Shown: positions 26,930-35,562 of the stretch, one piece after another
Numbering within the stretch: position 1 is the first letter of the stretch
How the letters are laid out: every line of letters begins with the position of its first letter
Source: Mycobacterium sp. 3519A
GTDB taxonomy: Bacteria; Actinomycetota; Actinomycetes; Mycobacteriales; Mycobacteriaceae
Assembly (NCBI RefSeq): GCF_900240945.1
Contig: NZ_OESG01000013.1
Location: 496,001-560,000, forward strand
DNA: 64,000 nucleotides
Reading direction: 5' to 3'
The notes under the pieces: generated by a model
The model's input: only the letters and a program-made list of their open reading frames with translations
What the model was told of the DNA's origin: nothing
Databases searched by the model: none
Program-made: the position numbers and the translations under genes

Positions 26930-28468
26930 TCACTCAGGTGCGGAGCGGTCCTTGGGAGATCGCGAGACCAGTTTCAGGACCCAGATAGGACCCCGCCTCA
27001 TCCAGCCAGGCGCGTGGGTAGCGAGGTCATCGATCAGGAATGGGTCCAACATCGGGATCACCGCAAAGCTACGAAGGGCAATTAGAAAGACGAGTACTGC
27101 GGCCAGGATGGCCGCTACTAGCGACAAGATCCCGCCGAACGTCGTTGTTATGACGTGAGCAACGACTCCTTGTATTACAGCGGCCAGGGTAATTCCTCCC
27201 AGCGCCCGATACGGCGGCGCGAACCCAAGCCTGCGAGTGGCATACCAGATCTCGATCGCGACAACCGACACCTGCACGATGACGCGCGACCACGCTGCCC
27301 CCATGAGTCCGAACCGCGGTATAAGGAGGAAACCCAACGCGACCGTGCCCACAAGACCAAGGGCGTTAGAAATCAGCAGGATCCCGTTCTTCCCAGTGCT
27401 GGAGATGAGGTAGGCCGCGGCAGCACCAGAGCTGCTCACCGCTGCCGCGATGAGCAACGCCGCTGCGGCAGGGGCCGCGCCGGCAAACTGCACACCGAAG
27501 AGCAGGGGCACAAGCAGAGGAGCGATCGACGCCATGCCGATGCACAGCGGCACCACAGCCAGTGCAAGCAGCCCAGTCATCGTCCGGTAGAGACGAAGCA
27601 TACGGTCGCGCGCGCCGAGCCCGTGCTGTTCACTGAAATAGGGAAGTAGGGCCGAGAGAAGGAGGCCCGGCAGCTGCACCACCACTTCGGTCAGCGTCGC
27701 TGCCACCGCGAACAAGCCCACCACGCCGATACCGGCATAGTGCTCGAGGAACACAATTTCCGTCCGGCCAAACACAAGGCCACTGATCACCGCCACCGCC
27801 CAGCCTTTCAGCGCGAAGCTGACGACACGGCGCCTGAGTTCTTGATCTAGCGTGGGTTTCTTGCGCAACAAGCGTCGAAAACGGGTCGCTGGTACGACAT
27901 AGCCGGCGAGATAGCCCGCGAGTGCTCCGGCGACGCCAAACAGCCAGGCGCCCAAGGCGATTACGACCACCCTGATCAACGCGGAGAGTGTCGTCAGCGT
28001 GGCAAATTCACCGAACCGCTGCTCGCCTTTCAGATAATTCAAGTAGACGTCGGCCAATCTCCAACAAATGAACCACGCCAGGACGAGCAGAATCAGTGCT
28101 AAGGGCGACGTCCGCGAAGATGCGTTGACGGCGCTGCTTCCAGGCCAGTACAGCCAGCAGAACAGCAGTAAGGCTCCCACAATCGCGGCCAACACTGACA
28201 AGCGTGTGGTGGCGCCGACCATTCCTTCGGCCTCGTCGTGTTTGCCCTCGGCGCGCAGGTTGGGGATGAACCGCTGCAACACCATACCGATTCCCAAGCC
28301 GGCGACCGTCGTCGCGACCGTCACGCACCAGACGGTGTAGGCGATGACACCCATCCCCTCGGACCCGAGTAACCGAGCGGCGACCGCACCCCCGACCAGT
28401 CCAGCCAACGACACAGCAGCACCAGAGATGAGGCCGAGAAACGTGTTACGGGCAAATGCTGGTGGCAT
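26930..28468 (-). CDS. Wzx-type polysaccharide flippase
   Basis: Membrane protein of the MATE/MOP superfamily, 512 residues with about 12-14 hydrophobic segments. The start FARNTFLGLISGAAVSLAGLV and the following GVIAYTVWCVTVATTVAGLGI, VLQRFIPNLRAEGK are characteristic of Wzx/oligosaccharide flippases. It would flip the undecaprenyl-diphosphate-linked repeat unit to the outer face for polymerisation by the Wzy protein encoded divergently at 28683. The ATG at 28468 is a good start. The gene is about 20 bases upstream of the GT4 gene and probably co-transcribed. Confidence 0.9.
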   Translation of the reverse strand: MPPAFARNTFLGLISGAAVSLAGLVGGAVAARLLGSEGMGVIAYTVWCVTVATTVAGLGIGMVLQRFIPNLRAEGKHDEAEGMVGATTRLSVLAAIVGALLLFCWLYWPGSSAVNASSRTSPLALILLVLAWFICWRLADVYLNYLKGEQRFGEFATLTTLSALIRVVVIALGAWLFGVAGALAGYLAGYVVPATRFRRLLRKKPTLDQELRRRVVSFALKGWAVAVISGLVFGRTEIVFLEHYAGIGVVGLFAVAATLTEVVVQLPGLLLSALLPYFSEQHGLGARDRMLRLYRTMTGLLALAVVPLCIGMASIAPLLVPLLFGVQFAGAAPAAAALLIAAAVSSSGAAAAYLISSTGKNGILLISNALGLVGTVALGFLLIPRFGLMGAAWSRVIVQVSVVAIEIWYATRRLGFAPPYRALGGITLAAVIQGVVAHVITTTFGGILSLVAAILAAVLVFLIALRSFAVIPMLDPFLIDDLATHAPGWMRRGPIWVLKLVSRSPKDRSAPE

Positions 28469-28682
28469 CAGCGTTCAGGTAATCGCACGGGCAACGGACA
28501 CGAACCGTCAGGCATCGGAACCACGAAATGCAGCAAATTCGTCCAGCGACATGGAGGCATCTTAGTGCGATGGCGCACGATGCAGCGCGTGCTTCGACCC
28601 ATCCGCGGCATCACGCTCGCAGCAGAACTCTTTGCGACAGTTCCGATGCAATGCCCGAACTGAAGGGTTATCGTTCACGCGA

Positions 28683-30041
28683 ATGTCTACGTCAAACGGT
28701 GGCCCGACCGCATCTCGAATACATCGAGTCGCATCTCGAGTACCTGGGGTGAGGTTTGCTCGCCACTCCAGATCAGCGGTGACGGGTAGCGATGAGCACG
28801 GCAGGGCGCTCGTGGTCCTGATCGTCGCAGTAGTACTGATGGCGATACTTCCTGACCTGGTGCAATACCTGAGCGTCGGGCATGTACCGGAAACAGATCG
28901 TGTTATGCCGCCGAGAATCTCACCTTCGAAAGCGGCCATTGCGGCGACCTATGGTGCGTTGTTGCTCGTTTGTGCGGTTCTGGTCCTTATGCGCGGATAT
29001 TCAGGCCGGAAAATTGCTGCGCTGTCTATTCTTCTGCTCGGCGTCATCTTTCCATACATTGTTCCCCCCGTCTGGCCTGGAACCGCGGATGCCATCCGCG
29101 TTGCTGTGGCCGCAGCGGTAACCGTTGCAGCATGGAATATCGGGGCACCCGTCGGCGGACTGAAATGGCTGTCGATAACCGGATCGTTAATTGGTGCATC
29201 CGCGATTGTAGCTGGCCTAATAATTCCTGAACATGCGATGTATATGAAAGGTTCGTCAACAACCATAATTATGGGTTGGCAGCTGGCGGGCCCGTTCGCG
29301 CATAGCAACGTGCTTGGTATTTACTGCGTACTTGCGCTTGCCTTTACCCCCCTCATCGTGACTCTCCGCTGGAGAATCACCCACGGTCTTATACTATGCG
29401 CAGCAATTATGGCGTCGGCATCGCGGACTGCGCTGGTGGCGGTCGGTGTCCTGGTTCTGTGGTGGATAGTTTGTCGTTTTCGATCAGTTATTTCGGTTCG
29501 TCTTGCGGGTACAGTATTGGTCGGCGTTTGCACGGCCACTATGGTTGTGGTCCCATTTCTGAGCTGGAAAGGAGTCGCCTTTACCGGCAAGGCTTTGAGC
29601 GGGCGGGGGCATATTTGGGCAACGTGCCTCAGCGCATGGGATGATTCTCCCATCGTCGGTTTGGGTGTTGATTGGTTCAAAAGGTCAGAAAACATCTGGT
29701 CGATGCTGGGCGGTTTTATACCCCCACACGGGCACAATCTTGTTGTCGACACACTCGTAAGGTCTGGTCTTGTGGGTGTCTGCATTGTAGGGCTCGTGCT
29801 GTTGGCGGCGACCCATGCGATACGGGCGTTTGACGTCTCGCGGGATCAGATTGCCTGCTTTGGATATCTGATCATGTTCCTTTTTGTATCGATTACCGAG
29901 GCCATTTGGCTTCTGCCAAACATGCAGCTGTTTCCAGTTGTTGGCCTAGCTATCGCAGTTGTGATCGTCGCGAGGTCTGATGTTCAGGAACCAGCCGCTG
30001 AACAGCCCCCCCTCGGCGCAGATGGTGTCGAGCAAAATTGA
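28683..30041 (+). CDS. Wzy-like O-antigen polymerase/ligase family membrane protein
   Basis: Polytopic protein with about eleven hydrophobic segments and the O-antigen ligase/polymerase family pattern: a large extracytoplasmic loop with GRGHIWATCLSAWDDSPIVGLG and the PPHGHNLVVDTLVRSGLVGV motif near the C-terminus. It is predicted to polymerise repeat units flipped by Wzx, with chain length set by the Wzz/BY-kinase protein. The start is uncertain: the frame opens at a TTG at 28632, ATG 28683 is used here, and GTG 28749 is possible. Its sequence is relatively AT-rich, like that of other Wzy genes. A WaaL-type ligase role cannot be excluded. Confidence 0.85.
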   Translation: MSTSNGGPTASRIHRVASRVPGVRFARHSRSAVTGSDEHGRALVVLIVAVVLMAILPDLVQYLSVGHVPETDRVMPPRISPSKAAIAATYGALLLVCAVLVLMRGYSGRKIAALSILLLGVIFPYIVPPVWPGTADAIRVAVAAAVTVAAWNIGAPVGGLKWLSITGSLIGASAIVAGLIIPEHAMYMKGSSTTIIMGWQLAGPFAHSNVLGIYCVLALAFTPLIVTLRWRITHGLILCAAIMASASRTALVAVGVLVLWWIVCRFRSVISVRLAGTVLVGVCTATMVVVPFLSWKGVAFTGKALSGRGHIWATCLSAWDDSPIVGLGVDWFKRSENIWSMLGGFIPPHGHNLVVDTLVRSGLVGVCIVGLVLLAATHAIRAFDVSRDQIACFGYLIMFLFVSITEAIWLLPNMQLFPVVGLAIAVVIVARSDVQEPAAEQPPLGADGVEQN

Positions 30042-30120
30042 ACTATCGGTTTTGGTTCCACCTGGTTCAGGGTGGGGTCGGTGACTCCCAGTTTGGAAGG
30101 TTCTGGCGCCGGCGATGCCG

Positions 30121-30143
30121 CGAGACTAGATCGTCGAGTCTCG
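30121..30143. terminator. Possible terminator hairpin between wzy-like gene and LuxR-type gene
   Basis: Arms CGAGACT and AGTCTCG (7 bp, 9-base loop) lie between two convergent genes. There is no T-run, and the hairpin is weak. The 112-base gap otherwise holds nothing recognisable. Confidence 0.3.
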
Positions 30144-30153
30144 TGACTCCCAT

Positions 30154-32886
30154 TCAGCTCTCACCGATCACCCTCCCCAGTTCCGCCCGCGTCCTGATCC
30201 CGAGCTTGCGGTAAATCCGCCCAAGGTTTGCCTCGACGGTCTTCGGGCTGATGAACAACGCGGCCGCGACGTCTTTGTTCGTCATGCCTGACGCCGCCAA
30301 CTCGGCCACGCGCTGCTCGGACGGCGTCAGCGCGAGATCACGCGTAGGGGCCACCTCGGCCCGCGCCAGCTCGGCCTCCACCCGCTTCGCCCACAGCGGC
30401 GTCCCCAACTCCTGGAACGTCTGCAGTGCCTCACGCAGCGTCGCGCGTGAACCCTCCTTCTGCCGTTGCCGCCGCTGCAACTGTCCGAGCAACAACTGCG
30501 TACGAGCCCGCTCGAACGGCATCGGCAGCCGATCGTGGTGCGCCATCGCCTCCTTCGCAGATTGCGCCGCGCCCTCGACATCCCCCTTGGCCGCCAGCCA
30601 CATGCTGCGGCACCGCCCGCCGACGGCCAGCATCCACGCCCGGTGGAATCTGCGGCCGTTGCGTTCCAGCCGACGGATCAACTGCTCCGCGTCGTCGCTG
30701 CGGCCAAGGGAGATCATCGCCTCGACCGCATCGGGGATGAACGACGCCGTCATGATCTCCGTGCCCGGAATCGCCTTGAGGACGCGGCGCATCGGCGCCA
30801 GCACCGCCAGCGCCTCGGCGTAGTTGCCGACCGACACCTCCAGGAAGCCCATCGCCGTGACCGGCCACTGCGCCAACCGCGGCGTGGACCCACGATTCGC
30901 GATGTCGATGGCTGCTGTGGCCGCGGCCCGCGAATCCTCTTCCCGCCCAAGGTAAGCCGTCGCCAACGCCCGCATCGACAACGCGATCGCCAACGAACCG
31001 CTGCCTTGTTCGGCCCGTTCCATCGCCTCGTCGGCCAGCTTCTCGGCCGCCACGAAATCGCCCCGCCAGATCTCGACCAACGCGTCGCAACTCGCGACCG
31101 CGGTGACGTCGTTCTCCGCGCCGCGGTCCGCGCACCGCCGTTGCACGGCCTCCATCCTGTCGTGGGCCTCGTCCAACCGCCCCGTCCAGGCGAACATCAA
31201 GCCCTCGATCATGCTGGCGCTGAACGGCGACAGTGCCTCGAGGTCGAAATCCTCCAGTTCGATCGCCCGACGCAGATCCTCGTGATCGACACCGTTGCCG
31301 AACATGAAGTTCAACTGCACCGACATCGCCAACGCCCTACTGGTCAGCGCCGGATCGCCGAGATGCTCGGCGTAGGTCACGGCCTTGCGCGCGTAGAACA
31401 ACGAGTCGTCGTACTTCGACATCATCCGTTTGCCGAACGCCAGCAGCACAAGCGTCCGTATCAACAACGGCGGATTGTCTTCGGCGTCGTCGAGTGCGTG
31501 CTCGAGTGCCGCGACGGCGTCGCCCCAGTTGTCGTCGTAAAGATGGATGCCGGCCATCAGATTGAGGGCCGCCGCACGCAGCGCCCGCGGCGCAGGCCCG
31601 TTGAGTGTCTTTTCGGCCAATGCGCGGGCCCGACTGTGATCACCCGCATGGAAATGCTGCTCCGCCGCGCGGATACGGCGCTCGGGCGCATCGCCACCCA
31701 ACCCGATCGCCAACTCGATCAACTCAGCCGCCGCGGCCGGCGCACCGCGCGCCACCGCTTCGGAGGCCGCGGCATCCAGCGCGCTCAGCGTGTCGGCGTC
31801 GGCCTTGGCTGCCGCCAACGCCATATGCCTGGCCTTCAGTTCCGGCAGCGTCACCGCCTGCGCCAACGACCGGTGCATCGCCCGGCGCTCACGCGCGGTC
31901 GCATCGGCATAGACGCTCTGCGCCAACAGCGGATGGGTGAACCGCACCACGTTGCCGTCGATCACGACGATCCCCTTGGCTTCCGCCTCACCGAGCGACT
32001 CGATCGGCACGCCAGTGACCGCAGCCAACAACTCCACGGTCGGATTCGCCGCCGATGCCGCCGCCAACAACAGCGTGCGCGCGTCGCGTTCCAGCCGTCC
32101 GATCCGCAGCCTCATCAGCTCCGCCAGCGAGCTCGGCAGCCCCGTCAGTGAATTCGACGGGCCCGCGTCGATCGCCCGGGCCAACTCGAGTGCGAAGAAC
32201 GGGTTGCCGCCCGAGATTTCGGCGATGCGCACCATCGTCGGTCGCGGAAACGACCGGCCCAGACGCCCCGAGATCAGCACATGCAGCCCACCCAGGCTCA
32301 GCGGCCCGACCCGCAACCGATCGATGCCGTCGGGCCTGGACAGCTGCAGCCAGGACACCGTGCTGCCGCCGTCTGCCTCCGACCTCTCGGTGAACAACAA
32401 CGCGACCGGACCCTTGAACCGTCGGGCCGCATAAGCCACCACGTCGTGGCTGGACCTGTCGAGCCATTGCACGTCGTCGATCGCGATCAGCACCGGGGAG
32501 TCACCGGCCAGGCGGTCGAACACCGCCGCGAACGCCGCGGCCACCACCCGCTGATCGGTGGCGTGCTCGTCGCTGCTCGCCCGCAGCAGCACGCGGTCGA
32601 CGGCCAGCTTCTGCACATCGGGCAGTTCGGCGACGGTGTCGGCGTCGACGTCGCGCAGCAAATCCGCCACCGCGGCGTACGCCAGCCCCGACTCGGCCTG
32701 CCCCACCCGCGCGGTGTACACCCGAAAGCCACTTTGCCGGGCCTGCTCGACGGCCGATATCCACAGCGTGGTCTTCCCGATGCCGGCTTCACCTTCGATG
32801 ACGAGCGCAGCGGGCTGGTGTGCTGCTGACCGCAGGAAGTCCGAAACCGCACGGATTTCCAGCGGCCGGTCCACCACGCCCGGCAT
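30154..32886 (-). CDS. Large LuxR-family ATPase transcriptional regulator (LAL/MalT-like)
   Basis: 910 residues. The N-terminal AAA/STAND NTPase has Walker A VIEGEAGIGKTTLW near residue 30 and Walker B LIAIDDVQWLDRSSHDVV near 140. A long alpha-helical, TPR-like middle follows (about 350-830), and the C-terminal LuxR HTH (LTPSEQRVAELAASGMTNKDVAAALF...KTVEANLGRIYRKLGI) occupies about 845-905. Such regulators bind an inducer and activate target promoters. No autoinducer or target gene can be named. It lies between the polysaccharide locus and a sigma-factor operon and could control either. ATG 32886 is used. The gene converges on the Wzy-like gene. Confidence 0.9.
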   Translation of the reverse strand: MPGVVDRPLEIRAVSDFLRSAAHQPAALVIEGEAGIGKTTLWISAVEQARQSGFRVYTARVGQAESGLAYAAVADLLRDVDADTVAELPDVQKLAVDRVLLRASSDEHATDQRVVAAAFAAVFDRLAGDSPVLIAIDDVQWLDRSSHDVVAYAARRFKGPVALLFTERSEADGGSTVSWLQLSRPDGIDRLRVGPLSLGGLHVLISGRLGRSFPRPTMVRIAEISGGNPFFALELARAIDAGPSNSLTGLPSSLAELMRLRIGRLERDARTLLLAAASAANPTVELLAAVTGVPIESLGEAEAKGIVVIDGNVVRFTHPLLAQSVYADATARERRAMHRSLAQAVTLPELKARHMALAAAKADADTLSALDAAASEAVARGAPAAAAELIELAIGLGGDAPERRIRAAEQHFHAGDHSRARALAEKTLNGPAPRALRAAALNLMAGIHLYDDNWGDAVAALEHALDDAEDNPPLLIRTLVLLAFGKRMMSKYDDSLFYARKAVTYAEHLGDPALTSRALAMSVQLNFMFGNGVDHEDLRRAIELEDFDLEALSPFSASMIEGLMFAWTGRLDEAHDRMEAVQRRCADRGAENDVTAVASCDALVEIWRGDFVAAEKLADEAMERAEQGSGSLAIALSMRALATAYLGREEDSRAAATAAIDIANRGSTPRLAQWPVTAMGFLEVSVGNYAEALAVLAPMRRVLKAIPGTEIMTASFIPDAVEAMISLGRSDDAEQLIRRLERNGRRFHRAWMLAVGGRCRSMWLAAKGDVEGAAQSAKEAMAHHDRLPMPFERARTQLLLGQLQRRQRQKEGSRATLREALQTFQELGTPLWAKRVEAELARAEVAPTRDLALTPSEQRVAELAASGMTNKDVAAALFISPKTVEANLGRIYRKLGIRTRAELGRVIGES

Positions 32887-33002
32887 TCACGACACCCCCA
32901 ATCGCACCCAGCAACTGAGAGTACATCGCACTTGCACCACTCGCGCAGCAATGCGCAATAGCGTTTTCCAGCTGAATCGTCGGATTATCGACGAGATCGC
33001 AA

Positions 33003-33326
33003 CTAAACAGCGGCGCTATCGGCAACTTCGGCGACGGGGCTCGGCTGGATCCGGGCGCCGACGTCACCGGAAATCCGCTGGAACGGGACCCCCGCCTGGT
33101 CGCACGCCAACGACACGATATCCGGCGACGTTGCGCCGAACACCCCGTACAACACCTCGTCGGTCGGCACGGACAGCGTGACGACGAGGCGGACCCGTTT
33201 TTCGGCGTTGCTGACCGCCGCCGCGGCGGCATCCAGTTTGGCCACCATCTCATCGACCGAGGTGGTGGTCATCTCAGGGAGATACCACTCGGCGAGGAAG
33301 TACGCCAAGTCGTCGGTGGCCTCCAT
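33003..33326 (-). CDS. Small conserved protein of unknown function
   Basis: 107 residues from the ATG at 33326. Begins MEATDDLAYFLAEWYLPEMT, followed by VDEMVAKLDAAAAAV and a strand-rich middle (VRLVVTLSVPTDEVLYGVFG), suggesting a small alpha/beta sandwich of the ferredoxin-like kind, similar in style to DUF4242-like or sensor-domain proteins. No signal peptide, membrane segment or catalytic motif. It is 48 bases downstream of the membrane EEP gene on the same strand and 116 bases upstream of the LuxR-type gene, so it is probably the last gene of the DGPF-sigma operon. Function unknown. Confidence 0.6.
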   Translation of the reverse strand: MEATDDLAYFLAEWYLPEMTTTSVDEMVAKLDAAAAAVSNAEKRVRLVVTLSVPTDEVLYGVFGATSPDIVSLACDQAGVPFQRISGDVGARIQPSPVAEVADSAAV

Positions 33327-33374
33327 GACTCCGGACGGTAATGCCGACGCGCTGTTCCGGAATCGGGTGTTTCC

Positions 33375-34331
33375 CTATAGCTTCATCACGGTTTGGTCAT
33401 CGGGACTGACGACCGCCAGCAGGGCGCGATGGTCCGAACCGGGGATGGCCGCGGTGCGCACCGTGGTGGCCGTCGCGCCGCGCAGCAAAAGGTGGTCGAC
33501 CGCGAACACCGGGGGCAGCGCGATGTCGGCCGGGTGTGTTCTGGTCAGTCCGCCCCCAGCCTGCTCGGCGGCGTCGCGGTGGCCGCCGCGCAACAGCCGC
33601 GGAACCTCGCGCGCGTCGGGTGTCGCGTGCAGATCACCCGCCACGATCACCGGGCCCGGCGCCGACGCGCCGATCTCGCCGAGCACCTCCGCGAGCCTCG
33701 CAAGGTCGTCACGCCAACCCTGCATCGGATCCGGCCATGGTGCCGACATGTGCGTGCTCGCAACCGTGGCCTGCGCATCCAGGCCGGGCACCTCGACCCG
33801 TGCCGTGATCAGCCCGAGCCAGAATTCGTCGTAGTCGCGGCAGGCCGAGAGCGGGTATCGGCTCCAGATACCGACACCCGCGGGGCCCTCGCGCGCCCGC
33901 AAATAGCGATGGGGCAGCAGCGCGCCGATGCCCGCGGCCTCGATCAGCTCCGCCTTCTCCGGCGTAAGTTCCTGCACCGCAAGGACGTCCGCGTTGTCGG
34001 CCAGTCGGACGACGCCGACCGCATCCGCGCGTCCGTAGCGCAGGTTCGCCGAGACGACCCGGACGCGGACATCACCATCGGTCTTCGCCGCCACGTACCA
34101 GCGCCACCGGACCCACACGCTCGCAACCGTCAACGCGACCGCCACAACCACCCCGGCCCAGTTGCGGGTGAGTCCGAACAGCACCGCGGCGACGGGCGCA
34201 CCGACCGCCAGATACGGCGACAGTGCCGCGGTCGCCAGGACTGCGCGGTGCACACCTGGCAGGTACCGGCTGGCCAACGCAAACGCGGCCACAGCGGTGG
34301 CCGCGACCGCGATGACGTCGAGAACGTCCAT
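33375..34331 (-). CDS. Membrane-anchored endonuclease/exonuclease/phosphatase family protein
   Basis: 318 residues from ATG 34331, which overlaps the sigma-factor stop (TGATG). Three hydrophobic N-terminal segments (VIAVAATAVAAFALASRYL, LSPYLAVGAPVAAVLFGL, WAGVVVAVALTVASVWV) are followed by an EEP domain: VSANLRYG, ADVLAVQELTPEK (metal Glu), STHMSAPWPDP, VIVAGDLHATPD (D-x-N replaced by D-L-H) and PGSDHRALLAVV with the catalytic Asp-His. It is typical of mycobacterial EEP membrane proteins that hydrolyse a phosphodiester or phosphomonoester outside the membrane. The His at the usual Asn of GDxN is notable. Substrate unknown. Confidence 0.82.
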   Translation of the reverse strand: MDVLDVIAVAATAVAAFALASRYLPGVHRAVLATAALSPYLAVGAPVAAVLFGLTRNWAGVVVAVALTVASVWVRWRWYVAAKTDGDVRVRVVSANLRYGRADAVGVVRLADNADVLAVQELTPEKAELIEAAGIGALLPHRYLRAREGPAGVGIWSRYPLSACRDYDEFWLGLITARVEVPGLDAQATVASTHMSAPWPDPMQGWRDDLARLAEVLGEIGASAPGPVIVAGDLHATPDAREVPRLLRGGHRDAAEQAGGGLTRTHPADIALPPVFAVDHLLLRGATATTVRTAAIPGSDHRALLAVVSPDDQTVMKL

Positions 34332-35554
34332 CAAGCGGTGCCGCCGCACTCGACGAGGCGGCGCTGGAGGAACTCCTGGGCAGCGGGGGAGCCGTTGCGC
34401 TGTAACGCAACCCGATAGCACTGCACCGCGTCCTCGTAGCGGCCTGCGCGGCGCAGCAGGTCAGCGCGGATCGTGATCACCGTGTTGGTGCCCGCCAGTC
34501 GCGGATCGTCGGCGACCGCGTCGAGGGCGGCCAGACCCGCGCCGAATCCGTCGCGAAAGCCGATGGCCATCGCACGGTTGGCGCGGGCGACGGGGGAGTC
34601 GGTGATCTCGATCAGCCGGTCGTATGCGGTGCAGATCGTCGTCCAGTCGGTGTCGCGCCAACTCGGCGCCGTCGCGTGCAGCGCTGCGATCACCGCCTGC
34701 GGTAGATAGGGACCCGTCGCGCCCTCGGCGCGAGCGAGCCGCTCCAGCCCGCGCGCGATCCTGCCGCGGTCCCACTGGGTGCGGTCCTGCTCGTCGAGCG
34801 GCACCAGCGCCCCGTCCGTGCTGAGCCGGGTCTGCCGACGTGAATCATGCAGCAGCACAAGCGCTGCCAACGCGTGTGCGTCGCGCTCGTCGGGCATCAG
34901 CGCGCACAACTCACCGGCCAGCCGCACTCCCTCGTCGCACAACTCGTCGCGGATCACCGACGGACCTGCCGTCGACCAGTACCCCTCGGTGAACACCGAG
35001 TAGATGCAGGCCAACACGTGCGGGGTGCGCTCAGCTAGCAGTTCGGCCGGCGGCACCCGCAGCGGGATGTTGGCGTGTCGGATCTTGTTCTTGGCCCTGG
35101 TGATTCGCTGTCCGACCGCGGCTTGCGACTGCATCAGTGCCCGCGCGATCTCCGCGACCGTCAACCCGGAGATCAGCCGCAGCGTCAATGCCAGCTGGGA
35201 GGCCGGGTCGAGCGCCGGATGCGCGCAGGTGAACATCATCCGCAGCTCGTCGTCGCGCACGGGATGCACGTCGACCCGGTCGGTGCGGGCCCGGATGTCG
35301 TCCACCACGGCTGCGAGTTCCTTTCCCGGGCGCACTGATTCGCGTCGCAGTCGGTCCCGCGCCCGGTTGCGGGCCACTGTCAGAAGCCATCCGCCCGGAT
35401 TGTCCGGCACACCGTCGCGCGGCCACACCCGCAGCGCCTCGGCGAAGGCTTCCTGGACGGCGTCCTCGGCGACGCTGAGGTCACCCGACCAGCGGGCGAG
35501 CGCCGCGACGGCTGGCCCCCATTCGCGTCGAAAGACGCCGTCCAGGTTGGTCAT
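34331..35554 (-). CDS. ECF RNA polymerase sigma factor with C-terminal helical extension (ECF42-like)
   Basis: 407 residues from the ATG at 35554 (MTNLDGVFRREWGPAVAALA). Sigma region 2 is DAVQEAFAEALRVWPRDGVPDNPGGWLLTVARNRARD, and region 4 is LTLRLISGLTVAEIARALMQSQAAVGQRITRAKNKI. A long helical C-terminal domain (about residues 190-407) contains FTEGYWS and several paired helices. This architecture, next to a YCII/DGPF gene, is that of the ECF42 group, in which the extension is required for activity and no classical anti-sigma factor is encoded. The frame extends upstream but into the DGPF gene. The DGPF stop is only eight bases before the start. Confidence 0.9.
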   Translation of the reverse strand: MTNLDGVFRREWGPAVAALARWSGDLSVAEDAVQEAFAEALRVWPRDGVPDNPGGWLLTVARNRARDRLRRESVRPGKELAAVVDDIRARTDRVDVHPVRDDELRMMFTCAHPALDPASQLALTLRLISGLTVAEIARALMQSQAAVGQRITRAKNKIRHANIPLRVPPAELLAERTPHVLACIYSVFTEGYWSTAGPSVIRDELCDEGVRLAGELCALMPDERDAHALAALVLLHDSRRQTRLSTDGALVPLDEQDRTQWDRGRIARGLERLARAEGATGPYLPQAVIAALHATAPSWRDTDWTTICTAYDRLIEITDSPVARANRAMAIGFRDGFGAGLAALDAVADDPRLAGTNTVITIRADLLRRAGRYEDAVQCYRVALQRNGSPAAQEFLQRRLVECGGTA

Positions 35555-35562
35555 CGACGCGG

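Noticed and set aside
30466..32151. A 561-codon plus-strand frame inside the LuxR-type gene
   Set aside because: Arg/Gln/His-rich, no family features; it is the antisense of a gene with clear Walker and HTH motifs.
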